Positions 8,814 to 17,292 of a DNA stretch of 64,000 nt are shown piece by piece; within the stretch, counting starts at the first letter, position 1, and every line of letters starts with the position of its first letter. Under the pieces are notes generated by a model. That model was not told the origin of the DNA. It worked only from the letters and a program-made list of their open reading frames with translations, and made no database searches. The stretch is from a virus: positions 1 to 64,000 of IMG/VR virus record IMGVR_UViG_3300021957_008066; one strand, 5' to 3'. The position numbers and the translations under genes were made by a program.

Positions 8814-9332
8814 ATGAATTATGCCACAAACATAGTGGACGAGGAAGAGGTTTGTGAATTGGAAGAACCAGATCTTGGTGTATGTCCTTTGTGTAAGTAC
8901 CAAGACGATAATATTATCCGTTCGATGACAGATGTTGAAAGGAACCTGACTGGCAACATCGATAAAGATGAGATATACAGTGTACTATGCAATATGTATA
9001 ATAAACACACAGCGCCTTTGTTACGCCAAGGAAAGAAGTTGATGAAACTCACACCCGAACTATGCAAGGAACACTACACAAAACATGTAGTGAACCCTAC
9101 ACAACAGGTGGCAGACGATATCCAATATTGTTGCAAACTTCAACGTCATTACAAAAAAAATATTGGTGTACGGAGTCATCAGACTGGTAGTGTGACTCTA
9201 AACCCTCACCATGTCAATGAGTTTATAAAACTAAGTAGGCACAAACTAGATTTGGTGAAATACATGAACACGCTGCAAAAAAAGACAGAGGCGAAAAGTG
9301 GTTCGAGCCAGCCGTATGCATTCTCATCCTAA
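8814..9332 (+). CDS. Putative zinc-binding protein, 172 aa
   Basis: Contains CPLC at residues 24-27, and later CNMYNKH and CKEHYTKH, a C-x2-C ... C-x2-H-x3-H arrangement that could hold one zinc ion. The C-terminal half is basic. Preceded by a TATA box inside the upstream gene. I cannot assign a family. Confidence 0.6.
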   Translation: MNYATNIVDEEEVCELEEPDLGVCPLCKYQDDNIIRSMTDVERNLTGNIDKDEIYSVLCNMYNKHTAPLLRQGKKLMKLTPELCKEHYTKHVVNPTQQVADDIQYCCKLQRHYKKNIGVRSHQTGSVTLNPHHVNEFIKLSRHKLDLVKYMNTLQKKTEAKSGSSQPYAFSS

Positions 9333-9368
9333 ATTAAGGACTATATATAGGTAGCTGAAATCACTTAA

Positions 9369-10223
9369 ATGAGTGCAATCACTTCTGTTTTAGGCAAACG
9401 TGAACGTCCTCCTTACTCGAAGCATTTCTACCCGTCAGGACCGGGTGCCATGCCGAGCGTGCCGAATCGTCCTAGTGGACCTCAGGGACCTCCAGCTATT
9501 TCCAGTTCGATCCCTGTACAGTCTAGGAGCACTGTAAAGTATCTCGAGACAAACCCTACAGGGTCGATTCCCCTCATGATTCGCCCATGGGCAGATCACT
9601 ATGAAAAGGACTATGCACCAGGCTGTCTCATCTTTTGCAAACAGGATAAGAAAGGACGGTCTTCTCTCATTACCTGTGCAGATGTCCCCACCATGAACTT
9701 CCTCTTTGCCCAATCTGCAACAGATGTAGAAAAAACAGTGAAACCAGATGACTACGAGTTTTTCGGAGTCTTTCGCAACGATGCAGGCAAGCAAGTAGAT
9801 CATCTCGGGTTCCCCCGATACACAAACCCAAAGCAAAGGTTGATCCAGTGTGATGTCTACGGACGTGCCAAGGTATCCAATTTCTGGGGGAAAAAGTTAA
9901 GGACAGGTCAGAGGGTCGGTCTTGCTCTCGTTTGGAGAAAAATTAGTTGGTTGAAACAGCCCAACCGCCATGCCCACACTCTGCCTCAGTCGGAAGTGGT
10001 TCTTCAGATAATTCCCACTGTGAACGAGTGCTTCGTGGAGACAGACACACTAGTCCCTGCAGCAGTTTTTGATAAACAAATTGACCACTTTGAAAAGAAG
10101 TGGCATGTTGGTGTGGTGAGTCAGGCAGCTTTTGAGCCACCTACTAAAGGGAAGATCGCTCTGGCTCTTCACGATTCTCAACAGAGGACGGATCTACCCC
10201 AGATAGAGATTTTAATGATATAA
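9369..10223 (+). CDS. Putative capsid-associated structural protein A
   Basis: The 284-aa protein has a disordered Pro/Ser-rich N-terminus (about 50 residues) and a beta-rich body. The segment GRAKVSNFWGKKLRTGQRVGL resembles the beta-barrel pattern of phage capsid cement proteins. A strong TATATATAG box lies 27 nt upstream, and codon use is GC-richer than most neighbours, as for the putative major capsid gene, so it is probably made in quantity. It is similar in style to the following gene. Triplex or decoration protein is an inference, not a recognised match. Confidence 0.5.
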   Translation: MSAITSVLGKRERPPYSKHFYPSGPGAMPSVPNRPSGPQGPPAISSSIPVQSRSTVKYLETNPTGSIPLMIRPWADHYEKDYAPGCLIFCKQDKKGRSSLITCADVPTMNFLFAQSATDVEKTVKPDDYEFFGVFRNDAGKQVDHLGFPRYTNPKQRLIQCDVYGRAKVSNFWGKKLRTGQRVGLALVWRKISWLKQPNRHAHTLPQSEVVLQIIPTVNECFVETDTLVPAAVFDKQIDHFEKKWHVGVVSQAAFEPPTKGKIALALHDSQQRTDLPQIEILMI

Positions 10224-10268
10224 TCAACAAATTTTCATGACTATTTAGACTACCTTGTATATTAAGAA

Positions 10269-10895
10269 ATGAGTGTACCCCTTGCAAGAAGACTCGCAGG
10301 ACCCTCCTTCAGCCTCAATGTCAGATATGACCAAGCCTGGATGACGAAAAGACGTGAGCAGGCTCGCCAAGATTTGAAGATTGGTGAGTGTAAATGTGAC
10401 TTCGTGAGCGAGTACGAAGTTTTTGATGTCGCTGAGGGTGAGATCCTCGTATCTAAACAGGCTCCCGGACGTATCTCAGATGGATATGCCCGTGTTTTCT
10501 CCACTGTGAACGGCTGGCAGGGCATGCCTCTAAAAAAGCGTCAGGGAACTGATGACGACAAGAAAGAGTGGATCAAAGAAAAGTGCAAGTTTATCGGAGT
10601 GGCTGTGACAGGTCACAAGGCTGAAAAGATCTCGAAGTTTGACCAGGGATTTGTAGCTTGTATTAGTGGGATTATTACTGTGATGAACGAGGGACCAACG
10701 ACCCTACACCCAGGTGCTTTACTGACTTGGGATGTGTGTAATAAGTACCCGATTCAGCATGGTATCCATGCACGCAAGGTGCGATTCCTATTCAGAAAAG
10801 CTGAGGATGGGGAAGAGGTCGTAGGAAAAGTTTTGAGTTATAGTAAGAAAGGTAGTACAGTGGACATTTTGCTCCATCCGGTTAAGAGTAGGTAA
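10269..10895 (+). CDS. Putative capsid cement/triplex-like protein B
   Basis: The 208-aa protein is beta-rich, with FIGVAVTGHKAEK, then GFVACISGIITVMNEG and LHPGALLTWDV, ending with VGKVLSYSKKGSTVDILL. This order (G-V-x-V ... G-x-I-x-V ... G-A-x-L ... V-G-K-V ... V-x-I-x-L) resembles phage head-decoration proteins of the DUF2190 type. Codon bias marks it as highly expressed. It sits directly after the other candidate capsid gene, suggesting a pair of minor capsid subunits. Family call tentative. Confidence 0.45.
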   Translation: MSVPLARRLAGPSFSLNVRYDQAWMTKRREQARQDLKIGECKCDFVSEYEVFDVAEGEILVSKQAPGRISDGYARVFSTVNGWQGMPLKKRQGTDDDKKEWIKEKCKFIGVAVTGHKAEKISKFDQGFVACISGIITVMNEGPTTLHPGALLTWDVCNKYPIQHGIHARKVRFLFRKAEDGEEVVGKVLSYSKKGSTVDILLHPVKSR

Positions 10896-10921
10896 CTATA
10901 AATGTATTGTATTCTTTTAAA

Positions 10922-11473
10922 ATGTCAGTTGCCGATTTAGGTGAACATCTACTTGTATCTATAAAATCTGTAATTGCAGCCAGACGCCAACCCCGTGAAG
11001 AATCTTTTTGGACCAAACACTTTTATTCAAAAAAAGAACTCCCTAAACTTATTGGTACATCGTTGACAACACTTAAAATGCAAGGGTTCATCCCACAAGA
11101 CTTTATTGAGCACGAAATCGCCTGGAACGACATGCCCTACAAGATCGACGATGCTATAGAGTTTGGCTTTACGTTTGATCACATGTCAAGGATGGGGTTT
11201 CAACCACAACATTTCAAACAATTTGAGTGGAGACACTACAAACAACTACGAGTAAATGCAGATGCAATGATACAGACTTGTATGAGTATACACGATTTAA
11301 ATGCTCTAGAACTAACCCCACAGCAGCTTCACCAATTGAAATGGTCTTGGGCAAAAATGAGATCTGTCGGTGCTACACAGGCTAATGTACCCATATCTGC
11401 CTCAGATCAAGAGTTATACTTTAAGACAAGCGCAGCTTCCGAACCTACAAGAGTCGGTGCATTTAAGTTTTAG
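10922..11473 (+). CDS. Hypothetical protein with short helical repeats
   Basis: The 183-aa protein (start MSVADLGEHL) shows repeated units of the type GFxPxHFxxFEW, LxLTPxQLHQLKW and MGFQ, roughly 25 residues apart, typical of a helical repeat scaffold. The ATG at 10922 follows TTTAAA and is preferred; an upstream ATG at 10902 is out of frame. Ends convergently against the acidic EF-hand gene with a 4-nt overlap. Function unknown. Confidence 0.6.
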   Translation: MSVADLGEHLLVSIKSVIAARRQPREESFWTKHFYSKKELPKLIGTSLTTLKMQGFIPQDFIEHEIAWNDMPYKIDDAIEFGFTFDHMSRMGFQPQHFKQFEWRHYKQLRVNADAMIQTCMSIHDLNALELTPQQLHQLKWSWAKMRSVGATQANVPISASDQELYFKTSAASEPTRVGAFKF

Positions 11474-13440
11474 AAACGGAGCCGATGTTGGAATTCTGCT
11501 TGGGACTTAAATGGCGTCTTTGGCAGCTTCGGTTCTGCCTCCGGATTCCATGTTTCGTATTCTTTGTCTTTACCAGTTCTCTTTGGTTTGGATTTATTGT
11601 TGGGGTTTCTAAATCTTAATATTTTGTATGTATTTTCTCTGACTGTGAATATAAAAGTTTTTCCTTCAGGTAAATTATTTTGTCGAACAGCTGCGTTATT
11701 AAGTGCTTTCGGAATATTTTGGAAGTCTCCCAGCTCATAAATGTCTGATTCATCTGTTGTAGTATCGTCTGGTGATGATGTTGATGATGGTGTTATTGGA
11801 CTTACACTACCCGTAACAGTACCGACATTAGCGACATTATCGGCGTCATCGTCTTCTTCTCCCTCCTCATTGTCATCACCGATGACTTCATTAAAATCAT
11901 AATTCAAATCATCCTCTCCTTCGTCCATATCAGACCCAGAGACAGACCCAGAGACAGACTCAGAGTCAGACCCAGAGACAGACTCAGAGTCAGAGTCAGA
12001 TATGTTATCACCCATTTTATCTATAACACTGCCAATCTGGCTTGTGGGTTTTGCTCTGTTCTCTTCGACTATCGGTGGCTCAGGGGTAACATTTTCGTTC
12101 TTTAAACTGAGCATTATATTCGGCACTATTTCAACCCATTCTTCTAGTGACAGTTTGTCATCTTTCTTGATCTTATCAATCCTATTAAACAATTCTTGCC
12201 ATGTATACCCTTTACCTTCTTCATAATTTTCCTTCGTTGGTATGTTAAAATACTTGTGCAACATGTAATTCTGAATAAACTTTCGCATCTCGGAAAGACT
12301 CAATACTCCATCGTTGTTCTCGTCTGCTACCCTGAAAACTTCCCCTAAAAAATTCTTAAATGCGAGAGGAGTATTGGCTTGTTTTCCCATTTCATTCAAA
12401 AATGTTTTTTGAACAAAATCCGCAGGTATAGGAACTTTTGGACGTTCACTTCCAGGTGGCGATGCAATTTCTTTTGCTAAATCTTCTCTCATATCCTCCA
12501 TAAGGATGCTTGCAACATTTTTAGGTTTCTTGGTAGGGGGTTTCTTATTTTTATTAGTTTTTTTATTTTCCTTGGTAGGGGGTTTCTTACTCTTTGAAGT
12601 TTCTATTCTATATCCATTTTCGACAGCTGCTTCCAGTGCTTTTCTTAAATCTTCTACCCTTGAGAATTTATTTACCAACCCTTGCTCATTAACCCAGTCC
12701 TTGAACTTTTTTTTATAGCCTGAAGTATTTCTGAATCCGAGTCCTTTTGCTATTTCAATCAGAGCAGCCTGTTTCGCGTTTTTGATTGTTTTTACGGTGA
12801 TCTCACCCTCTTCATCATCTTCCGACCCTTTAATCATCTCATTAGCTCTTTGTTCCCACCTAAGAATTCGTTTTTCAAATATTTTAAATACGTTTTTCTT
12901 GTACAAATCTGTAACATAATCGTATTGTTCGTTTATATCTTTGGACCTTTTTATTTCTTTTTCATATTCGGATAATGCGCGCTCCACGTCTATCGTATTT
13001 ATGGTTAGTTTGGTAATCTCGGCACTCTTACCCTCTGCAGCTGTATTATCCATTTGATTTATTTTCTCCATCATTTCTTGTACTCTTTTCAAAAAACCTG
13101 CTAATTTTTCACCTGTCTCTTTTATTTTAGTCTTTTTCTCATCCTGGTCATCCTGATCACCCTGGTCATCCTGATCACCCTGGTCATCCTGATCTCCCTT
13201 GTCATCCTCGTCTCCCTGTTCACCCTCATCCTGGTCATCCTCATCCTGATCACCCTGGTCATCCTGATCACCCTGGTCATCCTGATCACCCTGGTCATCC
13301 TCATCCTGGTCATCCTCATCCTGGTCATCCTCATCCTGGTCATCCTGTTGCTTTTCTTCATTCTTGGGTTTCCTGTCACGCATGCCTAAAAGACCAAGTA
13401 TTCCAAGGGCTGCCATCTGGATCTTTTCTTGATCTGACAT
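11470..13440 (-). CDS. Acidic Asp/Gln-repeat protein with EF-hand pair
   Basis: A 656-aa protein. Residues 33-101 are almost only D, Q, E and G in 3-7-residue repeats. A Lys/Glu-rich helical middle follows. Near residue 370 there is a canonical EF-hand loop (DENNDGVLSLSE), and near 420 a second, degenerate one (DKIKKDDKLSLEE, residue order less regular). Then come Ser/Asp-Glu repeats (near 480-510) and a basic C-terminus. Calcium binding is likely for the first loop. The acidic tract could bind histones or basic virion proteins, or calcium with low affinity; that is inference. Start follows a TATA-poor AT-rich leader. Confidence 0.7.
   Translation of the reverse strand: MSDQEKIQMAALGILGLLGMRDRKPKNEEKQQDDQDEDDQDEDDQDEDDQGDQDDQGDQDDQGDQDEDDQDEGEQGDEDDKGDQDDQGDQDDQGDQDDQDEKKTKIKETGEKLAGFLKRVQEMMEKINQMDNTAAEGKSAEITKLTINTIDVERALSEYEKEIKRSKDINEQYDYVTDLYKKNVFKIFEKRILRWEQRANEMIKGSEDDEEGEITVKTIKNAKQAALIEIAKGLGFRNTSGYKKKFKDWVNEQGLVNKFSRVEDLRKALEAAVENGYRIETSKSKKPPTKENKKTNKNKKPPTKKPKNVASILMEDMREDLAKEIASPPGSERPKVPIPADFVQKTFLNEMGKQANTPLAFKNFLGEVFRVADENNDGVLSLSEMRKFIQNYMLHKYFNIPTKENYEEGKGYTWQELFNRIDKIKKDDKLSLEEWVEIVPNIMLSLKNENVTPEPPIVEENRAKPTSQIGSVIDKMGDNISDSDSESVSGSDSESVSGSVSGSDMDEGEDDLNYDFNEVIGDDNEEGEEDDDADNVANVGTVTGSVSPITPSSTSSPDDTTTDESDIYELGDFQNIPKALNNAAVRQNNLPEGKTFIFTVRENTYKILRFRNPNNKSKPKRTGKDKEYETWNPEAEPKLPKTPFKSQAEFQHRLRF
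11928..12000. repeat. Ser-Asp coding repeat
   Basis: Imperfect tandem units of about 12-18 nt (cagacccagagacagactcag type) encode alternating Ser/Asp-Glu dipeptides in the EF-hand protein. Confidence 0.7.
13139..13351. repeat. Asp/Gln coding tandem repeats
   Basis: Units such as ccctggtcatcctgat (15-18 nt) repeat in tandem with small variations and encode DDQGDQ-type peptides. Likely to expand and contract by slippage. They are in frame within a real gene and are not CRISPR. Confidence 0.85.
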
Positions 13441-13498
13441 TATATGAATCTTTTGGATTATTTATACGATTAATATTTACATACGTATAAATATATTA

Positions 13499-13609
13499 AT
13501 GTCGCATGTTCGGTTGGAAGAAGATCTTGAAGTTATTGAAATACCATGGTTGGACATAGTAGCAGTGCTAGTTGTTCTAGGATTAGTATTTTTGAAATAT
13601 AAAACTTAG
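13499..13609 (+). CDS. Micro-protein, 36 aa, single TM
   Basis: ATG at 13499 gives 36 residues beginning MSHVRLEEDL, with one hydrophobic helix (IVAVLVVLGLVFL) and a short basic end KYKT. It fills the only gap between two convergent/divergent large genes, has a TATA-like ACGTATAAATATATTA box immediately upstream and overlaps the stop of the next gene by 4 nt, the same close packing as the other genes. Probably a small virion or membrane protein. Confidence 0.55.
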   Translation: MSHVRLEEDLEVIEIPWLDIVAVLVVLGLVFLKYKT

Positions 13610-15615
13610 ATTGATTGTAATCGTTTCCATTTCTCTTTTAAACCTCTACGTATAGTTTCTATTGTCAATACACCCGATGCATTTCTTATCCAGGGTTTAT
13701 GACAAGTCTTGCACAGGTGTATCGTCTTCTTTTCTCCTACTACCTTTATGTTTTCTAAATGATGTTTAGTCTTGCACCATTCACACCTGATGTCTCTAAA
13801 GAGGTGTCCATTCTCCATGCAGCATCCACAGTAAAACCCATTGTACATGGAACTTGGGTCGTACTTCATAAAGTTTGCACATTGTGGACAAATGGTATAT
13901 AGTGTACCATAAAACTGTAACATGCTCCCGATCAGAGAAATCTTTTGTAGTTCTTTCTGTTTGCACAGTTTGTTGGTTTGTTCTTTCCTTTTTTCCTTTG
14001 CACTTTTCCTATCGACTTTTTCTTCATTTTTTGCAAGCTGCTCCCAATCGTAAGTGTACACATCTCTCTTTTTATCAAGTTTATCACTTTTCTTGCCACA
14101 GTATAATTTACCCGTGTCGTCATCCACAATAACTCTGGTCTGACCATATGCGTGTATATTATGTACTTTCTTGGATGTTCTGTAGGCTACAAACCCTTTG
14201 AACTGCTGACATTCCATGCAGGCGAGAGTTTTTCCAATGGTGTGGTGCAATTGTTCACCATTTGGCACATTATGCATCTGTCTTAAAGCCCTAATTTGAC
14301 GTATAGTAATGTGAACAGGTAAAGTGAACATTCTGACATTGATTTTCCTGTCGTAGGCTCTTGCAAGTGCTCTAATAGCTTCAAAATGGTTTCGTTTAAG
14401 CGATGTGATGAATGCTCTGATGTTTCCCCGTATACCAGTTGTGTTGTAAGAACTCTGTAGCTCCTTGAGTTTTCTCACATGTTCTTCTGGTACATTGAAT
14501 ATTAAAAGCCAGTTAATAGGCATGGGTGCAAGTGGTACACGTATAAGCATGTTGTACATCAACTCCCAGTGTTTGTATCGTACAGTTGCCTTTCCAGTAG
14601 TATCGTCGTGGTGTTCACACTCATGCATTATGACCCTGCAAAATGCATGTTTTCTTGGTCTGTACAGGTGAGGTTGTAGTCTTGTTACACCTGTAAGGTA
14701 TCTTTCTACACCAATGAAAGACATCAGTTTATCTACAGTCAGCATGGATCTGACAGTGTTCATGGTAGATGTCACCCTCTTTTCAAACTCTCCCCACTTG
14801 TATCTGACTTGAAGCTCACTATGCAGAGCAGGTATGTGTTTAGCTGCAAATATTAAGTACTCTTTGATCGTGAAAAAGAGCAATTGTTGATGTCTGTTTT
14901 GCATAAAGACTAAGAAGTCTTTTCGGGTCATGTTTGTAAATACATCGTAAATTTTTTTACGAATGTGTATGGAGGGTCGTTTACAACCTCTGTAAGCTCC
15001 TAACATGGAGCACTTGAGTGCATTCGTAACGAAATCGTATACGTTATCGTGGAGTTTACAGTAGTTGAGCATGATGAGAGTTAGACTTCTTATCTGGCAT
15101 CTTTGAGGGGTAGACTTGCTTAGTAAGTGTACAATGGGGTCCATTTTACCATTGTCTGACCAGAAAGAACATTTCATAAGGTCTGATACATTGTCAGGTA
15201 ACATGCCTTCGTGAAAAGCCTTTGTTGGTAGAAGTTTTTCAATAGGTGCACCTTCACCACTATCTTCGCACATGTGGTCGTCAGACGTGCTATGATTCTC
15301 CATGTATAACATTAGTGGTATGAACATGTCCTGTTTAATCCCTATGAGGTACTGGATTTCATTTGATGTGGTTTTGTATAGTGTGTTGAGTACATCCAAA
15401 ATATGTCCTATAGCATTGTAGATCTTACCACCCCACGAGGGGTTCCATAGTTTGGCAGGTTCTGTGTTGATCATGTATGCTATATCCGAAAAAGATCTCG
15501 TGAATATGTATTCGTACTTGTGACCTGTGAAATGTTTTCTTAACAAGTCTGTGTTGAGGAAAGGGTAATGCCCGAGCTGGACCCGGGCAGAGACGTTAAA
15601 AAAGGAATCTTCCAT
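13606..15615 (-). CDS. Large Cys/His-rich protein, C-terminal zinc ribbons
   Basis: A 669-aa protein of unknown function. The first 400 residues are helical. CMEC (near 470) begins a zinc-binding C-terminal region that continues with CPQC, YCGCC, CEWC and CKTC pairs (residues about 560-645), enough for two or three zinc sites. A highly charged Lys/Glu segment lies between. Such clusters suit a nucleic-acid-binding or packaging role, but I do not recognise the family. Its 5' end overlaps the next minus-strand gene by 76 nt. Confidence 0.65.
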   Translation of the reverse strand: MEDSFFNVSARVQLGHYPFLNTDLLRKHFTGHKYEYIFTRSFSDIAYMINTEPAKLWNPSWGGKIYNAIGHILDVLNTLYKTTSNEIQYLIGIKQDMFIPLMLYMENHSTSDDHMCEDSGEGAPIEKLLPTKAFHEGMLPDNVSDLMKCSFWSDNGKMDPIVHLLSKSTPQRCQIRSLTLIMLNYCKLHDNVYDFVTNALKCSMLGAYRGCKRPSIHIRKKIYDVFTNMTRKDFLVFMQNRHQQLLFFTIKEYLIFAAKHIPALHSELQVRYKWGEFEKRVTSTMNTVRSMLTVDKLMSFIGVERYLTGVTRLQPHLYRPRKHAFCRVIMHECEHHDDTTGKATVRYKHWELMYNMLIRVPLAPMPINWLLIFNVPEEHVRKLKELQSSYNTTGIRGNIRAFITSLKRNHFEAIRALARAYDRKINVRMFTLPVHITIRQIRALRQMHNVPNGEQLHHTIGKTLACMECQQFKGFVAYRTSKKVHNIHAYGQTRVIVDDDTGKLYCGKKSDKLDKKRDVYTYDWEQLAKNEEKVDRKSAKEKRKEQTNKLCKQKELQKISLIGSMLQFYGTLYTICPQCANFMKYDPSSMYNGFYCGCCMENGHLFRDIRCEWCKTKHHLENIKVVGEKKTIHLCKTCHKPWIRNASGVLTIETIRRGLKEKWKRLQSI

Positions 15616-16376
15616 TGTGTGTATGTTTTTTTCCCATTGACGAGTTCAAACTTGTATGCATTCCGAACATGCAATACTACTGGAGAAACGATTCCTTCCC
15701 ATACAGTTCTTTTAGAGAGGAGACAGTCTTTTAGGTCGTACTCTCCGGGTATGTTAACAAAGTTGTAGTAGTCTTGAACCAGACAGTCGTCTTTCATACC
15801 GGTACCTGCTGCTCTTGCTGAGACTACAAGTCTTGCAATCTGAAGACGTTTACAAAGGATACACGGTGACCTTTGAATGGGGTAGCGTTTCGTTTCTTCG
15901 TACAGTTTCTGCTGCGAGGGTAACAGAAATTCCCGTAGTACAAATTTTTCAGGAGATTGTGGTATGCACCTACCTTCACAAGCTTCTTCCATACAACAAG
16001 CTCTTTGGTCACCAGTAGGTTCACACATAAATGACTCTTCGTATTTTCTTGTAACAGGTTCAATGGAGTCCCTGTACTTGTCAACATTCTGGTTACGATT
16101 CATGTCAAAGTTGGCAATGGGTGTTTTCTGGATAAGTTTTTGCACAAATTCTATATCGTGAGGTGAAACATACTTATATACATTGTTCTTGTTTTCACGA
16201 TTGAAGAAGTGTGTCTGTGCGACTGTCTGTTTTACAGTTTTGTTGAATTCCCCTTGCATTTCCATAATCTCAGGATATGTTTCAGTACTGACTCGTTGTC
16301 GTTTTGCCTTGCGAATAATCTGAAATCCATGATTTGGCGTCAGTAGTTTTTTTTCAAACTGGTCGTCAAAGTTCAT
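15540..16376 (-). CDS. Cys-rich protein, 278 aa
   Basis: Starts MNFDDQFEKK. The middle contains CEPTGDQRACCMEEACEGRC and the later CILCKR, then QDYYNFVNIPGEYDLKDC, a set of Cys and aromatic positions that looks like a conserved family of large DNA viruses, though I cannot name it. The ATG at 16376 follows the ACGGTGTA-type element at 16402-16412 by 25 nt; an upstream in-frame ATG lies inside that element. It overlaps the start of the 669-aa gene by 76 nt. Confidence 0.6.
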   Translation of the reverse strand: MNFDDQFEKKLLTPNHGFQIIRKAKRQRVSTETYPEIMEMQGEFNKTVKQTVAQTHFFNRENKNNVYKYVSPHDIEFVQKLIQKTPIANFDMNRNQNVDKYRDSIEPVTRKYEESFMCEPTGDQRACCMEEACEGRCIPQSPEKFVLREFLLPSQQKLYEETKRYPIQRSPCILCKRLQIARLVVSARAAGTGMKDDCLVQDYYNFVNIPGEYDLKDCLLSKRTVWEGIVSPVVLHVRNAYKFELVNGKKTYTQWKIPFLTSLPGSSSGITLSSTQTC

Positions 16377-16401
16377 TTTGAAAGTTTGAGTTACACACAC
16401 A

Positions 16402-16412
16402 TACACCGTATA
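16402..16412. promoter_or_regulatory. ACGGTGTA promoter element / TATA, bidirectional
   Basis: Reads TATACGGTGTA on the minus strand, 25 nt before the ATG at 16376, and CCGTATAAATA on the plus strand, about 20 nt before the ATG at 16434. One sequence seems to serve both divergent genes. Confidence 0.55.
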
Positions 16413-16433
16413 AATACTTTTCTTTTCTCTAAA

Positions 16434-16775
16434 ATGCTTGCCCTTCAGATTTTAGTTCTCTTCCTGACCAGACTGTGTGCAAAAAGAAAGTTAAAAATGA
16501 GTGGTCGTGTCAAATGGTTTAGTTTGATAGATATAGCATGCATGCAAGACACTGAAGATCCAATCTATTGGATAGGGTGGATATTATGGTGTTTTTATTG
16601 GGATATATATGATAGGAAGTTATATGGGTGGTCGGGGTTGATGGGGGTTGTTATTACATGTATACGCTCGTATTGGTTATTGACCCATATGGTGTATTTT
16701 TTTATCCCATGTGTATTAACATCATGTGTGCTAACATATGCCTCATTCTACAACTACTTAGAACTTCATCTCTAA
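16434..16775 (+). CDS. Multi-pass membrane protein, 113 aa
   Basis: Starts MLALQILVLFL, with a signal-like first helix, a basic stretch (AKRKLK), then three more hydrophobic segments rich in Trp and Tyr. No family recognised. It has its own TATA (CGTATAAATA). Its 3' end overlaps the convergent NlpC/P60-like gene by 18 nt. Confidence 0.5.
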   Translation: MLALQILVLFLTRLCAKRKLKMSGRVKWFSLIDIACMQDTEDPIYWIGWILWCFYWDIYDRKLYGWSGLMGVVITCIRSYWLLTHMVYFFIPCVLTSCVLTYASFYNYLELHL

Positions 16776-17264
16776 TACTCTGGGACAGTCTGGTGTCGTT
16801 TCATCTGCTATCGCTTTGTACAAAGCATGAGGGTGCAATGAAGGTTCCACTTGCACACCTGCAGCGTTTAGTGCTCCTGCTACTATTTCACTGCAAAACC
16901 ATGAATTTTTAGCCAGTCGTGACCCAACAAACGGTTGCATGAAGAAACCAAGTTTATTAAACGGTTCGCCAATATGATCCTGACAAAACTTTAGAGCTGA
17001 TTGGATCTGTGTATCCGTTGCACTTATACTACGAAATCGCCATTGCTTGCGACTAAACTTCTTTTGTTCTAAGAAAACTTTACCACCATAATGAATAGAA
17101 CATGAACGTCCTACAAAACCACCTGGTGTCTCTCGATCCACAAAAAGGATTTCTGTGTGAATCATTGGATTACTACAACCTGCCACCCAGGCAGCTGCCT
17201 TGTTGAGAACATGTGTTTCCAGCAGATCACTGTCTGCAGCCAGGAAAGCAACTAACATGCGCAT
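16758..17264 (-). CDS. Permuted NlpC/P60-like (YiiX/poxvirus G6-type) cysteine hydrolase
   Basis: The 168-aa protein has the order His-Glu first and Cys later that marks the permuted papain-like NlpC/P60 group: H36-T-E38 (MIHTEILF), then GEPFNKLGFF, and the nucleophile C124 in WFCSEIVAGAL, followed by HPHALYKAI. Members include bacterial YiiX/YaeF and poxvirus G6, thought to act on lipids or amide bonds. The proposed acyl-hydrolase activity is family inference. Compact gene without a signal peptide. Confidence 0.68.
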   Translation of the reverse strand: MRMLVAFLAADSDLLETHVLNKAAAWVAGCSNPMIHTEILFVDRETPGGFVGRSCSIHYGGKVFLEQKKFSRKQWRFRSISATDTQIQSALKFCQDHIGEPFNKLGFFMQPFVGSRLAKNSWFCSEIVAGALNAAGVQVEPSLHPHALYKAIADETTPDCPRVLEMKF

Positions 17265-17292
17265 TAATTATACATGCACTTTCTTATATAGT

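Noticed and set aside
10902-10921. ATG at 10902 as start of the 183-aa gene
   Set aside because: It is out of frame; the in-frame TTG at 10907 is unlikely, so 10922 was chosen.
13139-13351. CRISPR-like direct repeats
   Set aside because: Repeats have no unique spacers and are in frame within the acidic protein.
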